64,000 nucleotides of DNA from Thermogutta sp039793925 (GTDB lineage: Bacteria; Planctomycetota; Planctomycetia; Pirellulales; Thermoguttaceae), in assembly GCF_039793925.1 (NCBI RefSeq), contig NZ_JBAMME010000130.1, positions 62,001 through 126,000 of the forward strand, written 5' to 3'. Shown piece after piece: positions 53,516 to 62,023 of this stretch. Both the position numbers and the translations under genes were made by a program. How positions within the stretch are numbered: position 1 is the first letter of the stretch; each line of letters starts with the position of its first letter. The notes below the pieces were generated by a model. The model had not been told where the DNA came from and searched no databases. It saw only the letters and a list, made by a program, of their open reading frames with translations.

Positions 53516-54520
53516 TTACTGTGTCACGGGAATCCAGGTGAGCCCTGGGGAAGACGAGATCGTACTTGGCGGCGGCACGGGACAGCCGGGAACCGTCCCC
53601 GTTAGCGTGACCGCACTCGAAAAATTCCGGGGATCGGCCAAATTGACGAGCGGGTAACCCTGGTAAACCGGCATATTCCAAGCAACTGAAGGGTTTGGGA
53701 TGGGTTGATTGATGCGGGCGTTGCCCAAGTACAAGCGGAAGGCCATTCCCGACGCAGGCACACTCACCTCCACGGACCGAGGCAGCACGAGGCCGGTGAC
53801 GGGTTCCCTCCGGTGATCGTAGCTGAGCGCGCTCACCAGAAGTCGCCCCTGGGCGTCGTAGAGATACTGCGCCATGACAAACCCATACTGGGCATCCACA
53901 ACGATCACCTTGGTCATGGGACCGTCCGCGCTCTGGCGCTGTTGCCGAATTTCCCACCGTTGCCCCGCCAGAGCAACCGGGCCTTGGGTTGGCAAATTCA
54001 GATCGATCTGTGTAACCCCTAAAGCCTCCACCAGCCAGCGGGGATCGATTGGCACGACACGCCTGGCTATGCTCGCCGGTTGGTCATAATCGGCATAACG
54101 ACAGAAATAGAAAGCGGGCGGCTCGTTTCGCTTTACCCAAAACCAGAAAAGTTCATCGTTACTCCCCACGTCCATCTCCAGTCCGCTCAAACTGGTTTCC
54201 CCACGCATCCGTAGACGCCACGGCCGTTCGAAAAGGATTTCGGTACGCAGGGTGGGCATCCCTGGTGCTGAGAGCGACCCCTGGTCAGCGATGATTGTTT
54301 GGATTTGGGAGCTATTACCGTTGACGAAAGCCGCGATCTGTTCTAAGCTCGGGTTGGGCGGCAGTTGTGGCCCAGTGTAAGTTTCCTGGGGTGCTGGGAA
54401 AATCCGGCAACCCAGTGTCAAGATAGACCAGCTAAGGATGATCAACCACTTTCCCGGCAACTGCCTCAGGTGACCATCGTCACAAGCATCCTGTGGAAGT
54501 TTTCCGCGCTGGTACAACAT
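53516..54520 (-). CDS. LolA-like lipoprotein
   Basis: A 334-residue protein with a lipoprotein signal (WLIILSWSILTLGC) and a fold suggested by paired strands: RTEILFERPWRLRMRGETSL, ELFWFWVKRNEPPAFYFCRY, VIVVDAQYGFVMAQYLYDAQ and GLVLPRSVEVSVPASGMAFR. This alternation resembles LolA/outer-membrane lipoprotein sorting proteins and DUF4292. The ATG at 54520 follows AGGGA by nine bases; a GTG at 54574, directly after the preceding gene's stop, would add 18 residues. It is transcribed after the 54575-55111 gene. A role in lipid or lipoprotein handling is inference. Confidence 0.76.
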   Translation of the reverse strand: MLYQRGKLPQDACDDGHLRQLPGKWLIILSWSILTLGCRIFPAPQETYTGPQLPPNPSLEQIAAFVNGNSSQIQTIIADQGSLSAPGMPTLRTEILFERPWRLRMRGETSLSGLEMDVGSNDELFWFWVKRNEPPAFYFCRYADYDQPASIARRVVPIDPRWLVEALGVTQIDLNLPTQGPVALAGQRWEIRQQRQSADGPMTKVIVVDAQYGFVMAQYLYDAQGRLLVSALSYDHRREPVTGLVLPRSVEVSVPASGMAFRLYLGNARINQPIPNPSVAWNMPVYQGYPLVNLADPRNFSSAVTLTGTVPGCPVPPPSTISSSPGLTWIPVTQ

Positions 54521-54574
54521 AAAGGTCGTCCCTGACCCTGATCGCCGCTTCTCTTCTTTCCCGAGCTGCCACAC

Positions 54575-55111
54575 TTAACTCGCCGAACCACCGACCGACT
54601 GATGTGCCGAGTCCGGGCCGAGGGCCAACTCGCGTTCATCGCCCTCTAAAAGGCTGAGGAGTTCTTGCTCTAACTCCTGGAGCCGTTCCTCTGAAGGCAC
54701 GACCGCTGGAATCTCGTACGTGACATCCGTGAGCGGGCAATAGACCCGCAGGATTTCCGTCCCGTTTTCTCTCCGCGTTTCCTCCAGTCGCAGAATCCGG
54801 CGTCTGATCATCAGGAGTGCCAGCACGTACCGGAAGTCGGCCCGATCCGGTCGCTCCGCCAGCTCTTCCAAGCATCGAACCATCACTTCGCTGGGCGCCC
54901 ACTGTCGTTTCTGCTCCGGGGCGGGCATTTGGGTTCGCCACCAGGCGATGCAACCCTCGGGCGGGCCATGCCAAGACTCCGCGGAGTAATCGAGACGTTT
55001 CCAGGCGTTTCCCTCCGGCAATAAAACCGAATAAAAAACCTCGCCGGGTTTGAATTCCCGGCCGGTTACCGCACAGTGACGTGTGCACCGCTGTATTTCG
55101 AAGTCGATCAT
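54575..55111 (-). CDS. Conserved hypothetical protein, possibly metal binding
   Basis: A 178-residue protein starting MIDFEIQRCTRHCAVTGREF, where the two Cys and His could bind a metal. VLLPEGNAWKRLDYSAESWH, then helices rich in Arg and Glu (FRYVLALLMIRRRILRLEET) and EILRVYCPLTDVTYEIPAVV follow. The C-terminal 30 residues are acidic. GGAGAGG lies upstream of the ATG. Similar proteins are common in planctomycetes but no domain name could be assigned. It is followed directly by the LolA-like gene, which suggests an operon. Confidence 0.78.
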   Translation of the reverse strand: MIDFEIQRCTRHCAVTGREFKPGEVFYSVLLPEGNAWKRLDYSAESWHGPPEGCIAWWRTQMPAPEQKRQWAPSEVMVRCLEELAERPDRADFRYVLALLMIRRRILRLEETRRENGTEILRVYCPLTDVTYEIPAVVPSEERLQELEQELLSLLEGDERELALGPDSAHQSVGGSAS

Positions 55112-55519
55112 ACCGACCTCTCCATCGTGTGTTCGCCTGCCATTAACCTTATCCGCGGTTTCGGAAAGCGTTAGGGGAGCCAGGTGCGCTTCACAAAAAC
55201 TTCATAGCGCTACTCGCCCTTTGCCCTATAATTGGGGGATCCAAACCACCGGCCTTGACCTGGACGAGAAACCGCGGGCCAAGCCCTATTCTGTCAGGCG
55301 GTGGAAGGGTACCGAAATTCGCGAGCTGGTTCAACCTCAGCCATTTCGGCCCCGTTGGTCGTTGGCCACTGGTACCGTATTGAGATAACCTGGTGCGCTT
55401 TCGCGACAGTCTTTCCCCACTCTATATAGATTTCGATGAAACAAAAGATGTCACTNNNNNNNNNNCTGGTGCGCTTTCGCGACAGTCTTTCCTCACTCTA
55501 TTAATCCTGATAGATTTCG
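55112..55519. other. Spacer upstream of the photolyase gene containing an assembly gap and flanking repeats
   Basis: The stretch holds a run of ten N at 55456-55465. Bases 55390-55455 and 55466-55539 are nearly the same sequence, beginning CTGGTGCGCTTTCGCGACAG and ending AAAGATGTCACT. The second copy is eight bases longer and has one C-to-T change. This is most simply two overlapping contig ends that were scaffolded without merging. No gene was found in the rest. Confidence 0.8.
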
Positions 55520-55539
55520 ATGAAACAAAAGATGTCACT
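55390..55539. repeat. Duplicated 66/74-base segment flanking a 10-N assembly gap
   Basis: Copy 1 (55390-55455) and copy 2 (55466-55539) share the same beginning and end on either side of the N-run. They differ by one base and by a TAATCCTGA-for-A substitution near 55503-55511, which makes copy 2 eight bases longer. Copy 2 contains the photolyase start codon. A tandem repeat in the genome is possible, but an unmerged contig overlap is more likely. Confidence 0.85.
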
Positions 55540-57079
55540 CTCCAAAAACGGTCCGAAAAGAAACGAATTTCCCCGGCCGGGGCACGCCTCCGCGGTGCCG
55601 CGTGAACGGATTCGCCTAGTGCGGGATCTACCGATCCGACCGGGGCGACCGGTTCTCTACTGGATGGGCGTCCAGCATCGTTTGAGCTGGAATTTCGCTC
55701 TGGATCGGGCGCTCGAAATCGCGGAAGCCTGCCATTCCCCGCATTTGCTGCTTGTGGAGACGCTGGCCCCGTTTCAGCGGTTGACCATCCGGCATTTGCA
55801 TTTCTGGTGGGATGCTGTCTGCGAGCATGCCAGTGCTCTCTCGGCATGGGGCCGGAATTTCGTCGCAGGCTGTCCCCGAAGCTGGGAAGGCTTCTTGGAG
55901 CGACTTGTTGTCGCTGCATCGCACTGCGCGGCTCTCATCGTGGATGAGTTTCCTTATCACGACTACCGACAGCTCCTCAACCAATTGGGCGAGAGAGCAC
56001 AGTGCCGAGTGGAGGCGGTCGATTCCTGCGGGCTGCTACCCCTTGCGGTTCATCCCAGATGTTTTTCTACCGCCCGAGGTTTCCGCCGCGTCGTCCAGGA
56101 ACTTCTTCCCCATTGGCTGCGGCAACTCCCTGATCCCAGACCGCTCTCCGATCGATGGCAGCGAACACAACCCATTGGGAACGAGCAGTGGTGGCCGCCG
56201 GTTACCCCAGAAGAGGTGCCAGAGTTGTTGGCAGGTTCATCAAGCGTTGATCTTGCGTGGATAGATCACGCCGTACCACCTGTCCGGGAGCGGGGCGGTT
56301 CGAAGGCAGCCCATGCCCGCTGGACTTATTTTCTGGCACACAAAATCGAACATTACGACAGCCAGCGCAATCATCCCGATGCCGAAGCGACCAGCGGTTT
56401 GTCCAGCTATCTTCACTTCGGAGTGATTTCCCCGCACGAATTGGTTCGCGACATTTTCCACCTCGCAGATGAGCTGGGCCGGTGCAAGAACAACTATCAT
56501 CGTTTATCAGATGCCGAAAAGCATGCGACGAAAAACTGGTGGGGGCTTCCTTCAGGATTGGCTGAATTCCTGGATCAACTTCTGGTGTGGCGAGAAATTG
56601 GGTTCAATTTCTGTGCCTTCCAACGGGAATACAAGTGCTGGAATTCTCTTCCGGAATGGGCGAGGCGGACGCTCACCAAACATCACAGCGACCCCCGCCC
56701 CAAAACGTACACCGAGGCACAATTGGCGCATTCTGCTACCGAAGATGTGCTCTGGAACGCAGCCCAAACCGAACTGCGCGAGCACGGACGGATACACAAC
56801 TATCTGAGGATGCTCTGGGGTAAAAAAATTCTGGAGTGGTCACCCACTCCAGAATCGGCACTTGAGACCATGATCGAGTTAAACGATCGATACGCCCTGG
56901 ACGGCTGTGATCCTAACTCCTACACGGGAATCTGCTGGATCCTTGGCCGTTATGACCGCCCGTGGGGTCCCGAGAGACCCATTTTCGGCACCGTGCGTTA
57001 CATGAGTACCGCCAGTGCAATGCGAAAACTTCGCCTCACCGCCTATCTTCAGAAATATGGCTCAGCAACCGGCGGTTGA
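55520..57079 (+). CDS. phr: Class II cyclobutane pyrimidine dimer photolyase
   Basis: A 519-residue blue-light DNA repair flavoprotein. The class II pattern is clear: RPVLYWMGVQHRLSWNFALD at the N-terminus, SSYLHFGVISPHELVRDIFH, QLLVWREIGFNFCAFQREYK, SATEDVLWNAAQTELREHGR, and the FAD-domain end YALDGCDPNSYTGICWILGR then DRPWGPERPIFGTVRYMS. It is longer than the usual 450-480 residues because of N-terminal residues upstream of RERIRLVRDLPIRP. The start is uncertain: ATG 55520 lies in the duplicated segment beside the N gap, and ATG 55532 is possible. It is convergent with the DUF1598 gene. Confidence 0.95.
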   Translation: MKQKMSLSKNGPKRNEFPRPGHASAVPRERIRLVRDLPIRPGRPVLYWMGVQHRLSWNFALDRALEIAEACHSPHLLLVETLAPFQRLTIRHLHFWWDAVCEHASALSAWGRNFVAGCPRSWEGFLERLVVAASHCAALIVDEFPYHDYRQLLNQLGERAQCRVEAVDSCGLLPLAVHPRCFSTARGFRRVVQELLPHWLRQLPDPRPLSDRWQRTQPIGNEQWWPPVTPEEVPELLAGSSSVDLAWIDHAVPPVRERGGSKAAHARWTYFLAHKIEHYDSQRNHPDAEATSGLSSYLHFGVISPHELVRDIFHLADELGRCKNNYHRLSDAEKHATKNWWGLPSGLAEFLDQLLVWREIGFNFCAFQREYKCWNSLPEWARRTLTKHHSDPRPKTYTEAQLAHSATEDVLWNAAQTELREHGRIHNYLRMLWGKKILEWSPTPESALETMIELNDRYALDGCDPNSYTGICWILGRYDRPWGPERPIFGTVRYMSTASAMRKLRLTAYLQKYGSATGG

Positions 57080-57114
57080 TCCGATGCTCCCCGTCTTTTT
57101 GATGACCCGTTCAA

Positions 57115-58503
57115 TCAATCCCACCACCAGACATCGTTGGGCACGTCAACCTTGACGCTCTGTTTGGTTTTCTGGACCTCGCCTTTCTCATCGGGGAGCA
57201 GATTTTCAGATTGGAGGGCTTCCTCCGGTTCGATCTGGACCCCGCCACCCACCGGTGTGCTCACGCGGCCAGGCCGTATGACAGCGGTGACAGCCGACTC
57301 AGCCATCTTGGGTGCGGGATACACGCGAACGGGGAATTTCTTCTCATCTCGGAAAAATTCCATCTTCCATTGGGCCCGCCCGTAATAGTCCTGCTTCTGC
57401 ATGTAGGCTGCGACCACCGCCATATCGATGAGGTTTCGCAATTCGGCATACACGGGAACGCGGGCCGCCAATTGCGGGTAGTTCTTGGTGAAACTGGTGG
57501 TGAATGCCTTGCTGGCCAGGCTCGCTGCCGAGGCGCTCTTGCGTTCCCCGCTCGCCGTCACAAGTTCGTCTTCGCCCACCAACTTGACCCCTTCACCCAC
57601 CAGTTCCAACGCCGATCCGTCGTCGGTGACACGCAGGCATTGATAATCGGGAACAAAGTACCACCGGAAAAGTTGATTGGAAGACACCGATGAGGAGAGG
57701 GCCCGATCGACGAAACTCACCAATCGGACCGGAGGCCGCTCCAAACCAATTCCGATCAATTTCATCCGATAGTCAGCCTCTACCAAAACATGGGCAAAAT
57801 GTGTATCCGGCGGCACTCCCATAATCGTGATCTGATGCATACCCAAGCTCTGCTTGACACCCGCTACCATTCTTGCCGCCACTTCTTGCTCCCTTCCGGG
57901 CGGGAAAAAGCTCCCCATGCTCCGCAAGAACTCCTGCATCCGCGCGAGTCCTTCCTGAGTCGGATCGATGGAGCAACCGATGACAGCCGGTCCTTCACCA
58001 TCCGGCGGATACGCCCGCAATGCTGTCACCAGGTCCTGGAGCTGAATCACAGGCCGGCCTGTTGTCAGTCCCACCACATGCCCGGTCGGATCCTCAACCC
58101 AACCTTCGGCAGGCCCGGCCAATACAATGTCGCCACTTTCCGGATAAAGGAACACATAGCGAATCCGCTGTAAGCCAGCCAGATACTTCATCTCATCGGA
58201 CAACGCCCCTTGCTGGCGGATGATCGCCCGTTCCAATCGCGGAAGCGAAACTTTCCGCAATTTGCTGAAGCGGGCAATGTCGGGAGGGAGGGTACTGCGG
58301 GCGGCCGCAATCCTGTCCCGCATCATTTGGCCGGTCGGATCAGAAACCACCTGTGTGCGGAGCACACCATCAGGGCTCACGACCACGCCTGCCATGCCGG
58401 CGTTCTGATTCTGCTGGGCCAAACTTCTGCCGACGAGCCCACCCCAGGATAGGAGCAGGACAATGCTCAACACCAGGCCTGCACGAAAAGCTGAGCGATA
58501 CAT
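57115..58503 (-). CDS. DUF1598 protein, secreted
   Basis: A 462-residue planctomycete-specific protein. A signal peptide (MYRSAFRAGLVLSIVLLLSWG) ends near the SLAQQNQ segment. The DUF1598 region holds RQQGALSDEMKYLAGLQRIR, RYVFLYPESGDIVLAGPAEG, VIGCSIDPTQEGLARMQEFL and PPDTHFAHVLVEADYRMKLI, a strand-helix pattern resembling a protease or peptidoglycan-related fold. The final 50 residues are charged and end in NDVWWWD. GAGGAG lies before the ATG at 58503, which is preferred over upstream in-frame starts. No activity is known. It is convergent with the photolyase. Confidence 0.9.
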   Translation of the reverse strand: MYRSAFRAGLVLSIVLLLSWGGLVGRSLAQQNQNAGMAGVVVSPDGVLRTQVVSDPTGQMMRDRIAAARSTLPPDIARFSKLRKVSLPRLERAIIRQQGALSDEMKYLAGLQRIRYVFLYPESGDIVLAGPAEGWVEDPTGHVVGLTTGRPVIQLQDLVTALRAYPPDGEGPAVIGCSIDPTQEGLARMQEFLRSMGSFFPPGREQEVAARMVAGVKQSLGMHQITIMGVPPDTHFAHVLVEADYRMKLIGIGLERPPVRLVSFVDRALSSSVSSNQLFRWYFVPDYQCLRVTDDGSALELVGEGVKLVGEDELVTASGERKSASAASLASKAFTTSFTKNYPQLAARVPVYAELRNLIDMAVVAAYMQKQDYYGRAQWKMEFFRDEKKFPVRVYPAPKMAESAVTAVIRPGRVSTPVGGGVQIEPEEALQSENLLPDEKGEVQKTKQSVKVDVPNDVWWWD

Positions 58504-58871
58504 GAGACTCCTCTCCATCATTAGTGCTAACGCACCCAAAAAGTCGTATCAATCCGGCAAACGATCGGATAACAGCAGCCCAAATGGTTTAGAGACCGCG
58601 TTGCCTTGTTTAGTTCCAGAACCCCAAACCGTTCGCCGCGAGTGGCCCTCACCTGGGATCATACTCGATAATAATTGGGCAACATAGGCAAAGCAAGCAA
58701 GCGCCGTGGATTTATCCACAGACCGCTCGTTCCGTCGGAAAAACGTCCCCACCCTATTCGCCGCTCCCCCTTCAGACTGATGACTGGACACCTTGTGGCA
58801 TCCCACGAAACAATAAGAAATTCCGATTCCCAGCGGCGCGGTAACTCTCGAGATAGAGGCGGCGCGGTCTG
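58504..58871. other. 368-base divergent spacer between the DUF1598 gene and fmt
   Basis: No gene was supported. It must carry promoters for both neighbours. No strong sigma-70 pair, palindrome or RNA fold was noticed. Confidence 0.45.
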
Positions 58872-59909
58872 ATGCGGCTGATCATGATTGGTACAGGTCC
58901 GTTCGGCGTTCCCACGTTTGAGGAACTCTACCGCACCCATCACTCGGTGGTGTGTTTGGTAACCGCCCCGCTCGTTCGCCGGGGAAAACCAGTTCCTCCC
59001 AGTCCGCTCCGGGAAATCGCCCTCGCACACGGCACACCGATTTTCGATCCCGAGGACATCAACGCTCCATCTTCTCGAGAGTTTCTGGCCAGCCAGGACG
59101 CCGACTTACTCGTCGTTTGCGACTATGGACAAATTCTAGCCCCTGAGACACTCGCCACAGCGCGATTGGGGGGGATCAACCTCCATGCTTCTTTACTGCC
59201 CAAATATCGGGGTGCAGCGCCGATCAATTGGGCCATTTATCACGGTGAAAAAACGACCGGGGTGAGCGTCATCCACATGACCCCGCAGGTCGATGCCGGG
59301 CCCATCATAGCCCAGGGCGAGATCGAAATCCTCCCCGATGAAACGGCCCCTCAACTCGAACAGCGGCTCGCCAAGCTGGGCGCCTGGTTTGTTCGCCGAG
59401 CCCTGGACAACCTAGAAGCGGGACTCCTGGAGGCCCTGCCCCAGGATCCTCGTCAGGCTTCCCGGGCGCCCCGGCTGAAAAAATCCGATGGTCTAGTGGA
59501 CTGGACTCGGCCTGCGGATGCCATTCGTAATCAGGTGCGAGCTATGGAACCCTGGCCTAAAACGTTCACCTACTGGCACCGGCCGGACAAGCCCCCACTC
59601 CAAATCATTCTGGGCCCTGTTTCCACGACCAGCGAAATCCCGGCGGAAGCCCAGCCTGGGACGGTCGTCAGGGCCGACAAATCAGGGATCGTGGTGGCCG
59701 CCGGCCAGGGCGGAGTCGTAATCACACAACTGCAACCCGCGGGGAAACGCATGATGTCGGCCGACGAGTTCCTGCGTGGTTACCGACTCCAACCCGGAGA
59801 TCGCTTCGGGCCTCCGGAAGAACCTTCCAAACTCACTCCATCCGCCGGCTCAGAAAACACCGCGCAGCATACGGTTGAGGTTGATGAGGGACGTTCAGAA
59901 GTCACTTGA
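58872..59909 (+). CDS. fmt: Methionyl-tRNA formyltransferase
   Basis: Formylates initiator Met-tRNA using 10-formyl-tetrahydrofolate. It starts MRLIMIGTGPFGVPTFEELY; the catalytic Asn-His-Asp triad is in GINLHASLLPKYRGAAPINW (Asn, His) and TPQVDAGPIIAQGE (Asp). The C-terminal OB-like domain contains AIRNQVRAMEPWPKTFTYWH and GVVITQLQPAGKRMMSADEF. At 345 residues it is slightly longer than E. coli Fmt (315), with a polar tail of about 30 residues. Its stop overlaps the anti-sigma gene's stop on the other strand by eight bases. Confidence 0.96.
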   Translation: MRLIMIGTGPFGVPTFEELYRTHHSVVCLVTAPLVRRGKPVPPSPLREIALAHGTPIFDPEDINAPSSREFLASQDADLLVVCDYGQILAPETLATARLGGINLHASLLPKYRGAAPINWAIYHGEKTTGVSVIHMTPQVDAGPIIAQGEIEILPDETAPQLEQRLAKLGAWFVRRALDNLEAGLLEALPQDPRQASRAPRLKKSDGLVDWTRPADAIRNQVRAMEPWPKTFTYWHRPDKPPLQIILGPVSTTSEIPAEAQPGTVVRADKSGIVVAAGQGGVVITQLQPAGKRMMSADEFLRGYRLQPGDRFGPPEEPSKLTPSAGSENTAQHTVEVDEGRSEVT

Positions 59910-60867
59910 TGGAGACCTGCTCGACCACCGACTGAAGAGAGGTACGTTCCCAGGTCACCACAGCAGACTGGGGAACGAACTGGACGTGGCCATCGGCGAA
60001 TAACCAGTTCTCTCCCCTTCCCATGTGGTTCCACGACCGACTCCCACATACGCCGAACACGCGTGCATCACGCCAAATGACCGTGGTGGGAAGACCGCCC
60101 ACTTCGCCATTAATTTGTGCCGAGGAAGGACTCAAGCAAAGCGGGACACATGCATATCCCCATTGAGCTGCACGGTTGGCGACCTCGGTTGATCCCTGCG
60201 CGTCTTGCCCCACTTTTTTCACGGACCAACCCGGACAATACTGCGGCACGTAACCGAAATGTTGCAGGGAAACCAAGGTGACACCGGATGCCGGGACATC
60301 TTGCCCACTACTTATCGCGGCCAGACCCACTTCCGGGTAAAGCGTGTGGTAATGACCCAGCGCGGTGTAGAGACGGTGAAGGTTTTCCTGGCAGGCGACA
60401 ACCTGATGGTGGAATCGAGTCTCCACCAGAGCAGGAAGCAGAAGGGCCGCCAACAAGAAACCGACGACACAACTGGCCAGAAGATCAAGAAGCGACCACG
60501 AAGACCGCTCGCCCGCCCAATAGTCGCCCAGCGGTGCCCATTGGAAGCCGAACTTGCCTGAGCGTCGGCCCACTTCGGACGCGCTCCGCGAGCTGGCAGA
60601 TATCACTGCCGCACCGCCCCGCCCATTTTGCCGAGCCTGGCACTCGCGTTCCCGAGCGACCAGGGCACAGGTACGGGCGACCAAACGGGCCGGTGGTATC
60701 CAGTCTTCCCGGGTTTTGTCGAGAACTTCGAAAAACTCCTTTAACTGTCGGACACGCCGCCGTAATCCTGGCCGCTGAGCCAATTCCGCTTCCAGTTGCT
60801 CGCGCTCCTCTTCTTCCAGGGCATTGAGGAGGTAGCCGATTAACTGGGCTTCCAGATGGTCAGGCAT
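59902..60867 (-). CDS. Anti-sigma-factor-like membrane protein with a DUF1559-like C-terminus
   Basis: A 321-residue protein. The N-terminal 60 residues (MPDHLEAQLIGYLLNALEEE, QRPGLRRRVRQLKEFFEVLD) look like an anti-sigma domain of the RskA/zinc-less type, without the HxxxCxxC zinc motif. One membrane helix is at LDLLASCVVGFLLAALLLPA. The C-terminal domain resembles the part of DUF1559 proteins after the pilin helix: VVACQENLHRLYTALGHYHT and, near the end, HMGRGENWLFADGHVQFVPQ, an H-x10-DG motif. It starts eight bases inside the sigma gene, so the two are translationally coupled. Binding of the sigma factor is inferred. Confidence 0.86.
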   Translation of the reverse strand: MPDHLEAQLIGYLLNALEEEEREQLEAELAQRPGLRRRVRQLKEFFEVLDKTREDWIPPARLVARTCALVARERECQARQNGRGGAAVISASSRSASEVGRRSGKFGFQWAPLGDYWAGERSSWSLLDLLASCVVGFLLAALLLPALVETRFHHQVVACQENLHRLYTALGHYHTLYPEVGLAAISSGQDVPASGVTLVSLQHFGYVPQYCPGWSVKKVGQDAQGSTEVANRAAQWGYACVPLCLSPSSAQINGEVGGLPTTVIWRDARVFGVCGSRSWNHMGRGENWLFADGHVQFVPQSAVVTWERTSLQSVVEQVSIK

Positions 60868-61609
60868 GGCTTGGCGACTGAGGAAGCTTCAAATGGTGTT
60901 CGAGTTTACGAATTGCGGAATGCAGACGACTTTTGACAGTCCCCACCGGAATATTCAGAATCTCCGCGGCCTCTCGGTACTTGAGGCCCTGGTAGTACAC
61001 CAGAAGGATCACCTCCCGCAGAGCAGCCGGCAACTGTTCCATTGCCTGTCGTACATCCTCTTTACGTTCGCTGAGCTCAAGTCGTTCTCCGGGGTCAAGC
61101 TCCGTCCCCTCAACAATGTCCACCAGAGCACCCGATTCATTCTCGGCCAGTTGGCCAAAGGTTCGCTGATCCAAACTCACCAAGCGATGACGCCGGCTCC
61201 GGCGCTGTGCATCAATAGCCTGGTTTGTGGCGACTGCATACAACCACGGGCGAAACCGTCGCCCTGCATCAAATTGATGACACTTGCGGTGCACCTGAAG
61301 AAAAGTAGCCTGGAAGGCGTCCTCGGCCATTTCCGGATCGCGCAAGTATTGGCACAAGTAATTGAACAATTCGCGTTCGTACCGGCGGACCAGCTCCTCA
61401 AATGCCTGCGGAGAACCGGTCATCTGGTACTCGCGAATGAGGTCTTCGTCCGACCACTCCGGCCGGGGAGGCCCTTGACCTTCCCAATCGTGCTGTCCAG
61501 CGAGCGCGTCCATTTTCATTACGGCTTTTCGAGAGAATACGTTCGGCAACCGTCCGCGACGGCGGAGAACCGAACGAGCTCGCTTGCGAAATTTTCGGAC
61601 ACAGATCAT
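60860..61609 (-). CDS. ECF-type RNA polymerase sigma factor
   Basis: A 249-residue extracytoplasmic-function sigma factor. Region 2 is visible as FEELVRRYERELFNYLCQYL, EMAEDAFQATFLQVHRKCHQ and FRPWLYAVATNQAIDAQRRS. Region 4 is visible as LPAALREVILLVYYQGLKYR and EAAEILNIPVGTVKSRLHSA. The linker between them holds an acidic stretch (ENESGALVDIVEGTELDPGE). The ATG at 61609 follows CAGGAG by eight bases and adds a basic N-terminal extension of 30 residues; ATG 61519 or 61513 would give a more standard length. It overlaps the anti-sigma gene by eight bases. Confidence 0.93.
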   Translation of the reverse strand: MICVRKFRKRARSVLRRRGRLPNVFSRKAVMKMDALAGQHDWEGQGPPRPEWSDEDLIREYQMTGSPQAFEELVRRYERELFNYLCQYLRDPEMAEDAFQATFLQVHRKCHQFDAGRRFRPWLYAVATNQAIDAQRRSRRHRLVSLDQRTFGQLAENESGALVDIVEGTELDPGERLELSERKEDVRQAMEQLPAALREVILLVYYQGLKYREAAEILNIPVGTVKSRLHSAIRKLEHHLKLPQSPSHA

Positions 61610-62023
61610 TGTACACACTCCTGCCAAGAAGCGCTAAGTTCATTTCCGGCGGGCCATTTTTGAGAGGGCTGCCTCTCCTAAAGCAAATGCAGGGCCAATT
61701 TGAATGCTGCCTCGCCCGGGAAATCTTAGATGCACAAGCAAGTTATTTCGCAACAATGACTTACGCTAATAACTGAAATTCCGACCAGGCGACCAAAATA
61801 CAGGTCGGACGGCCGCCAAAAACCTTCCGCCCGCGGTTGCCCACGGAATTCCGTGGGTGTTGCTTGTCGACCGACCCAGGAACGGACCCCCGAAAGAGGG
61901 GCACGCGCAAGCTGTTTCGGTTGTTGCGGAGGGGTATTTTATCGACTAAAGTAGTTGCGGCGTTTCCACCAAAGGGACGAGCCTTCCCCAGAAAGCAAAT
62001 GTTCTTTTAATGGAGGACTTGGA
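61610..62023. promoter_or_regulatory. Divergent spacer with an 18-base perfect palindrome
   Basis: The 414-base spacer lies between the sigma gene (minus) and the third Gfo/Idh/MocA gene (plus). CCCACGGAATTCCGTGGG at 61840-61857 is a perfect palindrome centred on an EcoRI-type GAATTC. A CCCC/GGGG mini-hairpin with a GAAAGA-like loop follows near 61888-61901. No gene was found. The palindrome could be an operator for a dimeric repressor acting on either divergent gene. Confidence 0.55.
61840..61857. repeat. 18-base perfect palindrome, candidate operator
   Basis: CCCACGGAA and TTCCGTGGG are exact reverse complements with no spacer. It lies 167 bases upstream of the oxidoreductase start and about 230 bases upstream of the sigma gene start. 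The central 5'-GAATTC and absence of a T-run argue against a terminator. Confidence 0.6.

Noticed and set aside
55083..55388. Plus-strand frame of 101 codons and a tRNA-like GGTTCAACC near 55330
   Set aside because: The frame overlaps the start of a supported minus-strand gene. The tRNA-like piece has a possible T-arm but no matching acceptor stem or anticodon arm upstream.
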